A DNA stretch of 44,281 bases from Actinomycetota bacterium (GTDB lineage Bacteria > Actinomycetota > Acidimicrobiia > Acidimicrobiales > Ilumatobacteraceae), in contig JACQZZ010000100.1 in assembly GCA_016213625.1 (NCBI GenBank), positions 1 through 44,281 on the forward strand. The letters are read 5' to 3'. The position numbers and the translations under genes are program-made. Below are positions 1-6,818 of this stretch, piece after piece. The notes below the pieces were generated by a model. It worked only from the letters and a program-made list of their open reading frames with translations. It searched no databases and had not been told where the DNA came from. The first letter of the stretch is position 1; each line of letters starts with the position of its first letter.

Positions 1-195
1 GCGAGCACGCTCGGTGCCGGGTCGGTCGGTCTGCAGGTCGACCCGTACGGCATGCTCGCCCTCGCGCTGGATCGTCGCTCGGCCGCCGAGGAACTGTCGC
101 TGGGCGTCGGCGACCAGGTCACGCTCAGCCCGCTCGCCGAGGGCGACCGCGGCCCCGGCACCACCAGCCCGGTCACGCTGCGCACGCACCGATAG
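1..195 (+). CDS. C-terminal end of a probable SAM hydroxide adenosyltransferase (DUF62 family), partial
   Basis: The open frame enters from the left edge and ends at TAG 193-195, leaving 64 residues. The visible part has a VDPYGMLALALDRRSAAEEL stretch followed by GVGDQVTL. This resembles the C-terminal beta-barrel domain of the SAM hydrolase/chlorinase-fluorinase family, where a 'D-x-YG-x-hydrophobic-x-DR-x-SAA' segment precedes 'GD-x-V-x-L'. Family members hydrolyse S-adenosylmethionine to adenosine and methionine. The catalytic N-terminal domain lies outside the window, so activity cannot be judged. The assignment rests on recall of a short C-terminal motif and could be wrong. Confidence 0.5.
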   Translation, partial: ASTLGAGSVGLQVDPYGMLALALDRRSAAEELSLGVGDQVTLSPLAEGDRGPGTTSPVTLRTHR

Positions 196-200
196 CTCGG

Positions 201-206
201 TAGCGT
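201..206 (+). promoter_or_regulatory. -10 box TAGCGT of a leaderless start
   Basis: TAGCGT is followed by six bases (GGCGGT) and then ATG at 213. This matches the TANNNT-N6/7-start spacing expected when transcription begins at the start codon. The same geometry precedes many genes in this window. Confidence 0.45.
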
Positions 207-212
207 GGCGGT

Positions 213-296
213 ATGCGCCCCGCGACCACCCTCACCCTCGGCCTGTTGCTGGCGGCCATCCTCGTCGCCGGCATCGTCTCACTGCTGCGACTCTGA
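213..296 (+). CDS. Tiny single-pass membrane peptide, 27 aa (possible)
   Basis: ATG 213 to TGA 294-296 encodes 27 residues: a short basic N-terminus (MRPATT), one hydrophobic span of about 17 residues (LTLGLLLAAILVAGIVSLL) and a terminal R-L. The composition fits one transmembrane helix. It lies in the 177-bp gap between the left-edge gene and the acyl-CoA ligase. A TAGCGT box six bases upstream of ATG supports a leaderless message. No family is recognised. Short hydrophobic frames do occur by chance in high-GC DNA, so confidence is moderate. Confidence 0.4.
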   Translation: MRPATTLTLGLLLAAILVAGIVSLLRL

Positions 297-338
297 CCGG
301 CTTCTCGCGGCACGGTCGCAGCCTCGGTGACCGGCGAG

Positions 339-344
339 TAACAT
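339..344 (+). promoter_or_regulatory. Candidate -10 box TAACAT for the acyl-CoA ligase
   Basis: TAACAT lies 28 bases before the GTG start at 373. A purine-rich Shine-Dalgarno-like run AAGAGGGGG (355-363) sits nine bases before the start, so this gene, unlike many neighbours, has a short leader with a ribosome binding site. Confidence 0.4.
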
Positions 345-372
345 CTCGCCCGGCAAGAGGGGGCCGTGTTCA

Positions 373-1866
373 GTGAATCTCGCGCACATCATCGACCCAC
401 ATCCGGCGGACCATGTCGCCATCTTCAGTCGCGGCCGGGCCACCACCTACGGCACGCTCCGCGACCAGGTGGCGCACCTGCGCGGCGGCCTCGCCCGCTT
501 GGGCGTGCAGCCGGGCGACCGTGTGGCGCTGCTCTGCAGCAACGGGCGCTACTTCGTCGACATGTACCTGGCGGTGCTCGGCCTCGGCGCCGTCACCGTG
601 CCGTTGAACCCGGCCAGTCCCGGCCCCGAGATCGAGCGCGAGTTGGCCACGGTCGACGCCAAGATCGTGGTGGTCGAGCCCGCTGCCGCCACGGCGTGGT
701 CGCAGGTGTCCCGCGCGGCAGTGCCGTCGCTGGTGAGCGTCATCGCCACCGAGCCCGACACGGTCGACGGCGCCGATGTGTTGTTCGACGAGCTGCTCAC
801 CGCTGAACCGATGGAGGCCATCGAGGTCGAGCCCGACCACGTGGCGGTGCTCATCTTCACCAGCGGCACCGCCGGGTCGCCCCGCGCGGCGATGCTGTCG
901 CACGGCAACCTGCTCAGCAACATCGAGCAATCGAGGTCGGCCGGCGAGGGTGTCAGTGCGAGCGACGTGCTCTACGGCGTGCTCCCCATGTTCCACATCT
1001 TCGGTCTCAACGTGGTGCTCGGCCAGAGCCTGCACCGCGGTGCCACGGTGGTGCTGGTGCAGCGGTTCGACCCGTCCACACTGCTCGACACCATCAAGGA
1101 GCGGGGCATCACCGTCATCCCTGGCGCGCCACCGCTGTGGCTCGCGTTCAGTCACTTCGACGAGGCGCCCGCCGACAGCTTCGCCGGTGTCCGACTGGCC
1201 CTCACGGGTGCGGCGAAGATGCCCGAGGAAGCCATGCGCCGCCTGCACGAGAAGTTCGGGCTCACGCTGCTGGAGGGATACGGCCTCACCGAGGCCGGTC
1301 CCGTCGTCACGTCGTCGGCCGGTCTCGATCAGAAGGTGGGGTCGGTGGGCAAGGTGCTCGAGGGCATCGAGGTGCGCCTGGTCGACGAGCACGGCGACGA
1401 CGCGTTGCGCGGCGATGCCGGCGAGATCTGGGTGAAGGGCGCCAACGTCTTCCTCGGCTACCTCCACGAACCCGAGGCCACCTCGAAGGTGCTCACCGCC
1501 GACGGTTGGTTGCGCACCGGCGACATCGCCGTCGTCGACGACGAGGGCTACCTGTACCTGGTGGACCGGGCAAAAGATCTCATCATCGTCAGCGGCTTCA
1601 ACGTGTACCCCGCCGAGGTGGAGGAAGTGCTGATGGAGCACCCCGCCGTCAAGGAGGTGGGCGTGATCGGCGTGCCGCACCCGCACACGGGCGAGGCCGT
1701 GAAGGCGTTCGTGGTGCTCGAGGCCGGCGCCTCCGCGCACGAGGACACGCTGGTCACCTGGTGCCTGGATCACCTGGCCCGCTACAAGTGCCCCAGCAAG
1801 ATCCTCTTCGTCGACGAGCTGCCGCGCAACGTCAGCGGCAAGCTCCTTCGCCGCAGCCTCGTCTGA
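373..1866 (+). CDS. AMP-dependent synthetase / long-chain fatty-acid-CoA ligase
   Basis: The 497-residue protein is a full-length member of the ANL superfamily, which adenylates a carboxylic acid and transfers it to CoA. Visible motifs are the P-loop IFTSGTAGSPRAAM (about residues 160-173), the GYGLTEAGP motif (about 303), the GWLRTGD block (about 378), the hinge DRAKDLIIVSGFNVYP (about 398-413), and the C-terminal NVSGKLLRR with the catalytic lysine near residue 490. Substrate specificity (fatty acid, bile-acid-like or aryl acid) cannot be read from these motifs. GTG 373 is chosen because it follows AAGAGGGGG at a nine-base spacing and begins the conserved fold directly. It is not clearly in an operon; the next genes are convergent. 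Confidence 0.9.
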   Translation: MNLAHIIDPHPADHVAIFSRGRATTYGTLRDQVAHLRGGLARLGVQPGDRVALLCSNGRYFVDMYLAVLGLGAVTVPLNPASPGPEIERELATVDAKIVVVEPAAATAWSQVSRAAVPSLVSVIATEPDTVDGADVLFDELLTAEPMEAIEVEPDHVAVLIFTSGTAGSPRAAMLSHGNLLSNIEQSRSAGEGVSASDVLYGVLPMFHIFGLNVVLGQSLHRGATVVLVQRFDPSTLLDTIKERGITVIPGAPPLWLAFSHFDEAPADSFAGVRLALTGAAKMPEEAMRRLHEKFGLTLLEGYGLTEAGPVVTSSAGLDQKVGSVGKVLEGIEVRLVDEHGDDALRGDAGEIWVKGANVFLGYLHEPEATSKVLTADGWLRTGDIAVVDDEGYLYLVDRAKDLIIVSGFNVYPAEVEEVLMEHPAVKEVGVIGVPHPHTGEAVKAFVVLEAGASAHEDTLVTWCLDHLARYKCPSKILFVDELPRNVSGKLLRRSLV

Positions 1867-1898
1867 CCCCTGCAACAGCACTCACGTCGTGATGCACG

Positions 1899-2339
1899 TC
1901 ACTGCTCATCGAGGAACCTGACCAGCCAGGTGGCGCGTTCGTCGGTGGTGTAGGGCCGATAGCCGAACTTGGCGTACAGACCGTGCGCGTCGGCGGTGCG
2001 CAGCGTCTGTTGGCGCACCCCGGCCACCGATGGGTGGGTCACCGCCACCTCCACCATGAACGTGCCCACGCCGTCGGCTCGGTGCTCGGCCACGACGAAC
2101 ACGTCGCTGAGGAACGAGAACGTGGCCCGATCGGTGACGTGCCGGCAGAACCCGACCTGCTCACCCGACGGCGCGTAGAGCCCGAGGCACACCGAACCGT
2201 CGATGGCGCGTTCCATCACCTCACGCGGCCGACCCTGCGCCCAGTACGACTCGTGGGCCAGCCAGTGCCACACGAACTCGCGGTCCAATCGCGCCGGGTC
2301 GTCGTCGACCACGTACCCGTCGGCGCGCTGCCACTGCAC
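1899..2339 (-). CDS. GNAT-family N-acetyltransferase
   Basis: The 146-residue protein fits the compact acetyltransferase fold: GLYAPSGEQVGFCRHVTDRA, then SFLSDVFVVAEHRADGVGTFMVE, where the R-x-x-G-x-G/A-like acetyl-CoA loop is represented by EHRADGVGTFM, and a C-terminal AHGLYAKFGYRPY typical of the family's last strand. The DUF-like actinobacterial subset with 'LSDVFV' usually has an unknown small-molecule substrate. GTG at 2339-2337 starts one base after the TGA of the upstream membrane-protein gene, so the two are likely co-transcribed. Longer in-frame extensions overlap that gene and are not needed. Confidence 0.8.
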   Translation of the reverse strand: MQWQRADGYVVDDDPARLDREFVWHWLAHESYWAQGRPREVMERAIDGSVCLGLYAPSGEQVGFCRHVTDRATFSFLSDVFVVAEHRADGVGTFMVEVAVTHPSVAGVRQQTLRTADAHGLYAKFGYRPYTTDERATWLVRFLDEQ

Positions 2340-2340
2340 G

Positions 2341-3078
2341 TCAGGCCACCGAACGAAGGGCGGTGTCCGCGGTGCGGCGGCGGGGCGGCGCGGACGCGAC
2401 CAGGAAGCCGACGAACAACACGCAGATGCCCACCAGCAGTGTGATGGCGAACGCTCGGTCCTTGCCCAACCGGCCGGCGAGCGTGCCGCTGGCACTGAGG
2501 ACGAGTGTGCCGACCGCGATGAGCAGGTTGCCGGCCACCAGTCGGCCGGGCGCGGCCACCTGCCGCTGGGGGCCGAGCGACGGAGCGCGGCCACGCCACA
2601 CCCTCCACGCGCTCCACAGTGCACCGGCGATGATGACCACCGCGGCCACCCCGGACCCCACTGCAGCGAGCACACGGGGCGCCACGCCGAAGACGTCCTT
2701 GCCGGTGGGCATCTCGGTCCCGCTCACCTCGGCCCTGGTGGGGGCGAAGCCGACGATGCCGACCGTGAGGCCACTGAGGAACACGAGCCAGCCGCGAGTG
2801 ATGTCGCCTGCCCGTTGGCCGGCCAGGAGGTAGACGGTGCCCAGCGCCAGCCACGGCACGTTCAGCACCGCGCCCGCCATGTAGAAGATGCGGAACGCAC
2901 CGATGCCCCAGCCGTTGCTCTCGGCCCACCACAGCGCCAGCGAACCCAGGGCGAAGAGCGCCAGCGAGATGGTCCACGCCAGTTCGTGCGGTCGCCGTCG
3001 GCGCAGCCACCGGTCGAGGGTGCTCAGCGCGAACGCCAGCGCGACCAACGTGGCGGCGGCGGCGAGTGCGGCATTCAT
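2341..3078 (-). CDS. Multi-pass membrane protein of unknown function
   Basis: The 245-residue protein has about seven hydrophobic spans: an N-terminal helix (NAALAAAATLVALAFALS), pairs around residues 35-52 and 62-85, 97-112, a span near 140-160, and two near 185-225, ending in a short basic tail. A polar loop after the fourth span (TRAEVSGTEMPTGKD) is probably external. No catalytic motif is visible and no family is recognised with confidence. The ATG at 3078 follows a TAACCT box by seven bases (3091-3086), the leaderless arrangement. The GNAT gene follows one base after the stop. Confidence 0.75.
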   Translation of the reverse strand: MNAALAAAATLVALAFALSTLDRWLRRRRPHELAWTISLALFALGSLALWWAESNGWGIGAFRIFYMAGAVLNVPWLALGTVYLLAGQRAGDITRGWLVFLSGLTVGIVGFAPTRAEVSGTEMPTGKDVFGVAPRVLAAVGSGVAAVVIIAGALWSAWRVWRGRAPSLGPQRQVAAPGRLVAGNLLIAVGTLVLSASGTLAGRLGKDRAFAITLLVGICVLFVGFLVASAPPRRRTADTALRSVA

Positions 3079-3085
3079 CCGCCGC

Positions 3086-3091
3086 AGGTTA
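3086..3091 (-). promoter_or_regulatory. -10 box TAACCT for the leaderless membrane-protein gene
   Basis: On the minus strand TAACCT is followed by GCGGCGG (seven bases) and ATG at 3078. Confidence 0.45.
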
Positions 3092-3148
3092 GGTGCGCGG
3101 CGTGTCGGATGGCACGGCCCTTCTCACCCGACTCTCACCCCGCTGGCT

Positions 3149-3166
3149 TTGTGAACGTGTGCACGA
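3149..3166 (+). promoter_or_regulatory. Candidate Rex operator (ROP) in the rex promoter
   Basis: TTGTGAACGTGTGCACGA matches the known actinobacterial Rex site TTGTGAA-N4-TTCACAA: the left half-site is perfect (7/7) and the right one matches at 5/7. Its left half (TTGTGA) also occupies the -35 position, 17 bases before the -10 box TAACGT (3172-3177). A bound Rex dimer would therefore block RNA polymerase, predicting autoregulation by the NADH/NAD+ ratio as known for Streptomyces rex. Confidence 0.65.
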
Positions 3167-3171
3167 GTGCC

Positions 3172-3177
3172 TAACGT
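3172..3177 (+). promoter_or_regulatory. -10 box TAACGT of the rex promoter
   Basis: TAACGT stands 17 bases after TTGTGA and 10 bases before the ATG at 3188, giving a leader of only a few bases. Confidence 0.5.
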
Positions 3178-3187
3178 TGGCGATGGT

Positions 3188-3880
3188 ATGGCTCCCGATC
3201 GCAACCGACGACGCATCCCCGATGCCACGGTGTCCCGCTTGCCGGTGTATTTGCGCATCCTCGGCGAGCAGGCCGACCTCGGCGTGGACAGCATCTCCTC
3301 GGAGGGTCTGGCCGAGCTGGCGGGCGTGAACGCCGCCAAGGTGCGCAAGGACCTCAGCTACCTCGGCAGCTACGGCACCCGCGGTGTGGGCTACGACGTC
3401 GGCTACCTCGTGTACCAGATCCGTCGCGAGCTGGGCCTCACCCACGACTGGCCCGTGGTCATCGTCGGCGCCGGCAACCTGGGCCAGGCACTCGCCGGCT
3501 ACGGCGGCTTCGGCGAGCGCGGTTTCCCCGTGGCGGGCATCGTCGACATCGACGAGTCCAAGGTCGGTTCGGTGCTCGGCGGCACTCGTGTGCGCCACAT
3601 CGACGAACTGCCGCAGCTGGTGCAGACCAAGCGGGTCAACATCGGCGTCATCGCCACCCCCGCGGTCGCGGCGCAGGACGCGGCCGACCGTCTGGTGAAG
3701 GCCGGCGTCACCAGCATCTTGAACTTCGCCCCGGTCGTGCTGTCGGTGCCGCGTGCCATCGAGGTCCGCAAGGTCGACCTGGCGGTGGAACTGCAGATCC
3801 TCAGCTACCACGAACAGCGCAAGGCAGGCGGTGCCATCCACGCCGTGCCCGGTGCCAACGGCCGCCCGGTGAGCGCGTAG
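3188..3880 (+). CDS. rex: Redox-sensing transcriptional repressor Rex
   Basis: The 230-residue protein has the Rex winged helix at the N-terminus (IPDATVSRLPVYLRIL, then GLAELAGVNAAKVRKDLSYL, GSYGTRGVGYDV) and a Rossmann NAD(H)-binding domain from about residue 94 (VIVGAGNLGQALAGY). The C-terminal helix (ELQILSYHEQRK) is the domain-swap helix of Rex dimers. Rex represses respiratory and heme genes at low NADH and releases DNA when NADH rises. ATG 3188 is preferred to in-frame GTG 3167, because the -10 box 3172-3177 would lie inside a gene starting at 3167. The hem genes follow directly, the arrangement known from Streptomyces. Confidence 0.95.
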   Translation: MAPDRNRRRIPDATVSRLPVYLRILGEQADLGVDSISSEGLAELAGVNAAKVRKDLSYLGSYGTRGVGYDVGYLVYQIRRELGLTHDWPVVIVGAGNLGQALAGYGGFGERGFPVAGIVDIDESKVGSVLGGTRVRHIDELPQLVQTKRVNIGVIATPAVAAQDAADRLVKAGVTSILNFAPVVLSVPRAIEVRKVDLAVELQILSYHEQRKAGGAIHAVPGANGRPVSA

Positions 3881-3883
3881 GGT
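3878..3883 (+). promoter_or_regulatory. -10 box TAGGGT of hemA, formed from the rex stop codon
   Basis: TAGGGT begins with the TAG stop codon of rex (3878-3880) and lies nine bases before the hemA ATG (3893). It may provide a second, near-leaderless promoter for hemA in addition to read-through from rex. Confidence 0.35.
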
Positions 3884-3892
3884 GGTTGCTTC

Positions 3893-5149
3893 ATGAGCAT
3901 CGTGGTCATCGGTGTGAATCACCGCACCGGCCCCATCTCCCTGCTCGAGCGCGTCTCCGTGTCGCACGACTCGCTCAGCAAGGTCATCACCGGGTTGGTG
4001 AGTCGCGCCAACATCCGTGAGGCCGCCGTGCTCAGCACCTGCAACCGCACCGAGGTGTACGCGGTGGCCGAGCGCTTCCACGGCGCCTACGCCGACATCC
4101 GCGACTTCTTCTGCGAGCTCGGTGGGCTGCAGCCCGACGAACTGCACCCGCACCTGTACAGCCAGCACGACGACGCCGCGGTCGCCCACCTGTTCGAGGT
4201 GGCGTCAGGGCTCGAGTCCGCGGTGCTCGGCGAGAGCGAGATCCTCGGCCAGGTGCGCGGCGCGTGGGAGACCGCACAGGTGGAGGGCGGCGCCAAGGCC
4301 ACGCTCAACCTGCTCTTCCGTCACGCCCTCGAGACCGGCAAGCGAGCCCGCACCGAGACCGGCATCGGCAAGCACACCACCTCGGTCAGTCACGCCGCGG
4401 TCGACATGGCCCACGAACACCTCGGGTCGCTCGCCGGTCGCAAGGTGCTCGTGGTCGGCGCCGGCGAGATGGGCGAGGGCATCGCCGTCGCACTCGTGGG
4501 CGCCGGTGCCACCGACATCACGGTGGCCAACCGCACCGATACGCGGGCACAGCACCTCGCCGAGCGTGTGGGTGGCCGCATCGTGCCCTTCGCCGAATGG
4601 GGTCATGCCCTGTCCGACGCCGACGTGCTGCTCACCTGCAGCGGCGCGGGCACGTTCATCGAACACGACTTCGTGGTCGCCGCCCGCGGCGCGGCCACGT
4701 CGCCGTTGCTCATCGTCGACATCGCCGTGCCCCGCAACGTGGCGGCCGACGTGATGTCGGCCCCCGGTGTCACCCTGCTCAATCTGGATCACCTCCGCGA
4801 CTGGGCGGCACGCGGTCTGGCGGCTCGTCAGGCCGAGACCGACAACGTGCGGGCCATCGTCGGCCAAGAGGTCGAGCGCTTCGGCATGGAGGTCACGGCC
4901 CGCCAGGCGGCGCCGCTGGTCGCCCAACTGCACGAGAAGGCCGACACCGTCCGTCAGTCCGAGCTCGAGCGGTTCCACAACCGGCTCGCCTCGCTGGATC
5001 TTTCGCAACGCGAGGCGGTCGAGGCGCTCACCAGGGGCATCGTCGCCAAGCTGCTGCATCAGGTGTCGGTGCGCCTGAAGGACGACGCCGGTACGCCGCA
5101 GGGCGAACGCAATTCGGCCGCCGTGCGCGAGCTGTTCGATCTCGGCTGA
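3893..5149 (+). CDS. hemA: Glutamyl-tRNA reductase
   Basis: The 418-residue protein catalyses the first committed step of C5-pathway tetrapyrrole synthesis, the NADPH-dependent reduction of glutamyl-tRNA to glutamate-1-semialdehyde. Motifs in order: GVNHRTGPISLLERVS at the N-terminus, STCNRTEVYAV with the catalytic cysteine (about residue 49), the substrate-recognition block ASGLESAVLGESEILGQVR (about 103-121), the nucleotide-binding VLVVGAGEMGEGIA (about 185), and the C-terminal dimerisation helices. Length is normal. It starts 12 bases after rex and is followed after seven bases by hemC, so rex-hemA-hemC-hemD form one unit. Confidence 0.96.
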   Translation: MSIVVIGVNHRTGPISLLERVSVSHDSLSKVITGLVSRANIREAAVLSTCNRTEVYAVAERFHGAYADIRDFFCELGGLQPDELHPHLYSQHDDAAVAHLFEVASGLESAVLGESEILGQVRGAWETAQVEGGAKATLNLLFRHALETGKRARTETGIGKHTTSVSHAAVDMAHEHLGSLAGRKVLVVGAGEMGEGIAVALVGAGATDITVANRTDTRAQHLAERVGGRIVPFAEWGHALSDADVLLTCSGAGTFIEHDFVVAARGAATSPLLIVDIAVPRNVAADVMSAPGVTLLNLDHLRDWAARGLAARQAETDNVRAIVGQEVERFGMEVTARQAAPLVAQLHEKADTVRQSELERFHNRLASLDLSQREAVEALTRGIVAKLLHQVSVRLKDDAGTPQGERNSAAVRELFDLG

Positions 5150-5156
5150 GGTCGCG

Positions 5157-6032
5157 GTGCCCACGCTCCGACTCGCCACGCGTGGCAGCGCCCAGGCCAC
5201 CGCGCAGTCCCAGGCGGTCGCCGACGCGCTCGCCGCGGCCCACCCGGGCGTCTCCGTCGAGCTCGTGTTCGTGGAGACGCTCGGCGACCAACGCCTCGAC
5301 GTGCCGCTGCACACCATCGGCGGGCAGGGCGTGTTCGTGAAGGAAGTGCAGCGCGCGGTGCTCGAGGGCCACGCCGACATCGCGGTGCACAGTGCGAAGG
5401 ACCTCCCGTCCGCCACGGCCGCCGGTCTGCAGTTGGCGGCGTTCTGCGAGCGACGCGACCCGCGCGACGCACTGGTGGGGGCGACGCTCGACCAGCTGCC
5501 CATCGGCGCGACGGTGGCCACCGGTTCGGTCCGTCGACGCGCACAGTTGCAGTCGGTGCGACCCGACCTGCAATTCGTGGAGCTGCGCGGCAACATCCAC
5601 ACGCGTCTGTCGAAGCTGCCGGAAGGCGGCGCGCTGGTCATGGCGATGGCGGCGCTGCACATCCTCCAGCTCACCGACCGCGTGGCGCAGGCCCTGCCGG
5701 TCGATGCATTCGTGCCCGCCCCCGGTCAGGGCTGTGTGGCCATCGAGTGTCGCGTCGACGATGCCGTCACCGCCGATCTGCTCGCCGCGGTCGACCACGC
5801 CGCCACTCGAGCGGCCGTGGGCGCCGAGCGGGCGTTTCTCGCCGAACTGGGCACGGGGTGCTCGCTGCCCGTCGCGGCGCATGCCGCGGGCGACGTGCTC
5901 ACCGGTTTCCTGGCCGACCCGGCCACCGGGCGGCACGTGGCCGACACGGCGGTCCTCCCGGAGCAGCCGGCCGAGCGCCTCGCGACGGCGGCCGCACTGG
6001 CCCGCGAGCTGCAGGCCCGGCTGGGCGCCTGA
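5157..6032 (+). CDS. hemC: Porphobilinogen deaminase (hydroxymethylbilane synthase)
   Basis: The 291-residue protein joins four porphobilinogen units into hydroxymethylbilane. It begins with LRLATRGSAQATAQSQ, has VHSAKDLPS (about residues 80-88), GSVRRRAQL and RGNIHTRLSKL, and the loop GTGCSLPVAAHA, whose cysteine (about residue 235) carries the dipyrromethane cofactor. It is slightly shorter than the usual 300-315 residues, with a compact C-terminal domain. GTG 5157 directly precedes the conserved start (PTLRLATRGS). The stop codon overlaps the hemD start by one base (TGATG at 6030-6034), indicating translational coupling. Confidence 0.95.
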   Translation: MPTLRLATRGSAQATAQSQAVADALAAAHPGVSVELVFVETLGDQRLDVPLHTIGGQGVFVKEVQRAVLEGHADIAVHSAKDLPSATAAGLQLAAFCERRDPRDALVGATLDQLPIGATVATGSVRRRAQLQSVRPDLQFVELRGNIHTRLSKLPEGGALVMAMAALHILQLTDRVAQALPVDAFVPAPGQGCVAIECRVDDAVTADLLAAVDHAATRAAVGAERAFLAELGTGCSLPVAAHAAGDVLTGFLADPATGRHVADTAVLPEQPAERLATAAALARELQARLGA

Positions 6033-6772
6033 TGGTCGGCACGCCTGGTCCCCTCGCCGGGCGCCGGGTGGTGGTGACGCGAGCGATCGACCAGGCCGAC
6101 GAACTGGCGGCGATGTTGCGCGAGCGCGGCGCGGAGCCGGTGCTGGTGCCACTGGTGCAGATCATCGACGTCGCCGACGAGCTGGCACGCCTGTCGGCCC
6201 TCCGTCCCGCGGAGTTCGAATGGCTGGTGGTCACCTCGCCCAACGGCGCCCGCTCGTACGCGCGGGTCCACTCGTGGGCACCCGCGCACGTGGCCGCGGT
6301 GGGCACCGCGACCGCCGCCGCGTTGGCCGAGCACGGCGTGTCGGTCACCCTCGTGCCGGCAGTGCAACGCGCCGAAGGCCTGCTCAGCGAGTTCCCCGAC
6401 GCACCGGCCGACGGTGGGACGGTGCTGTTGGTGCAGGCCGTCGATGCCGAACCCACCATGGCCGACGGCCTGGAGGCGCTGGGCTGGCGGGTCACGGCGG
6501 TCACGCCCTACCGAACGGTGACCGCCCGCCCAACCCCAGGTGAATTCTTGGCTGCCCTCGCGGCCGACGCGGTGCTCTTCGCCAGTGGGTCTGCCGCATC
6601 ATCCTGGGTACGGATCTTCGGCACGTCCGCTCCGCCCCTGGTGGTGGCCATCGGACCCCGAACAGCGGCCGCCACCAGGGGTTTCGGCCTCAAGGTGGAC
6701 CTCATTGCGACCGATCATTCCATGAAGGGTCTGGTCGACGCTCTCGAGCATCACCTTGACCCCAGGGTCTAG
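6032..6772 (+). CDS. hemD: Uroporphyrinogen-III synthase
   Basis: The 246-residue protein cyclises hydroxymethylbilane to uroporphyrinogen III with inversion of ring D. The family is weakly conserved, but the N-terminal LAGRRVVVTRAIDQADELAAML, the EWLVVTSPNGARSY segment (about residues 65-78), AAVGTATAAAL, and the second-domain motifs VTPYRTV, DAVLFASGSAASSW and AIGPRTAAATRGFG are all in place. No methyltransferase domain is fused. ATG 6032 overlaps the hemC stop. The TAG stop codon (6770-6772) is also the first half of a likely -10 box for the next gene. Confidence 0.9.
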   Translation: MVGTPGPLAGRRVVVTRAIDQADELAAMLRERGAEPVLVPLVQIIDVADELARLSALRPAEFEWLVVTSPNGARSYARVHSWAPAHVAAVGTATAAALAEHGVSVTLVPAVQRAEGLLSEFPDAPADGGTVLLVQAVDAEPTMADGLEALGWRVTAVTPYRTVTARPTPGEFLAALAADAVLFASGSAASSWVRIFGTSAPPLVVAIGPRTAAATRGFGLKVDLIATDHSMKGLVDALEHHLDPRV

Positions 6773-6775
6773 AAT
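6770..6775 (+). promoter_or_regulatory. -10 box TAGAAT upstream of the secreted propeller gene
   Basis: TAGAAT overlaps the hemD stop codon and lies 43 bases before ATG 6819. AAAGGAA (6810-6816) just before that ATG serves as ribosome binding site, so this gene has a true leader of roughly 35-40 bases. Confidence 0.5.
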
Positions 6776-6818
6776 TCGGGACGTTCGCATGAACGGGCGG
6801 GAGTACGACAAAGGAACC

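Noticed and set aside
370..1881. Long minus-strand open frame opposite the acyl-CoA ligase
   Set aside because: Composition is that of a high-GC antisense shadow (His, Asp, Val, Gly, Arg-rich) without family motifs, while the plus strand carries all ligase motifs.
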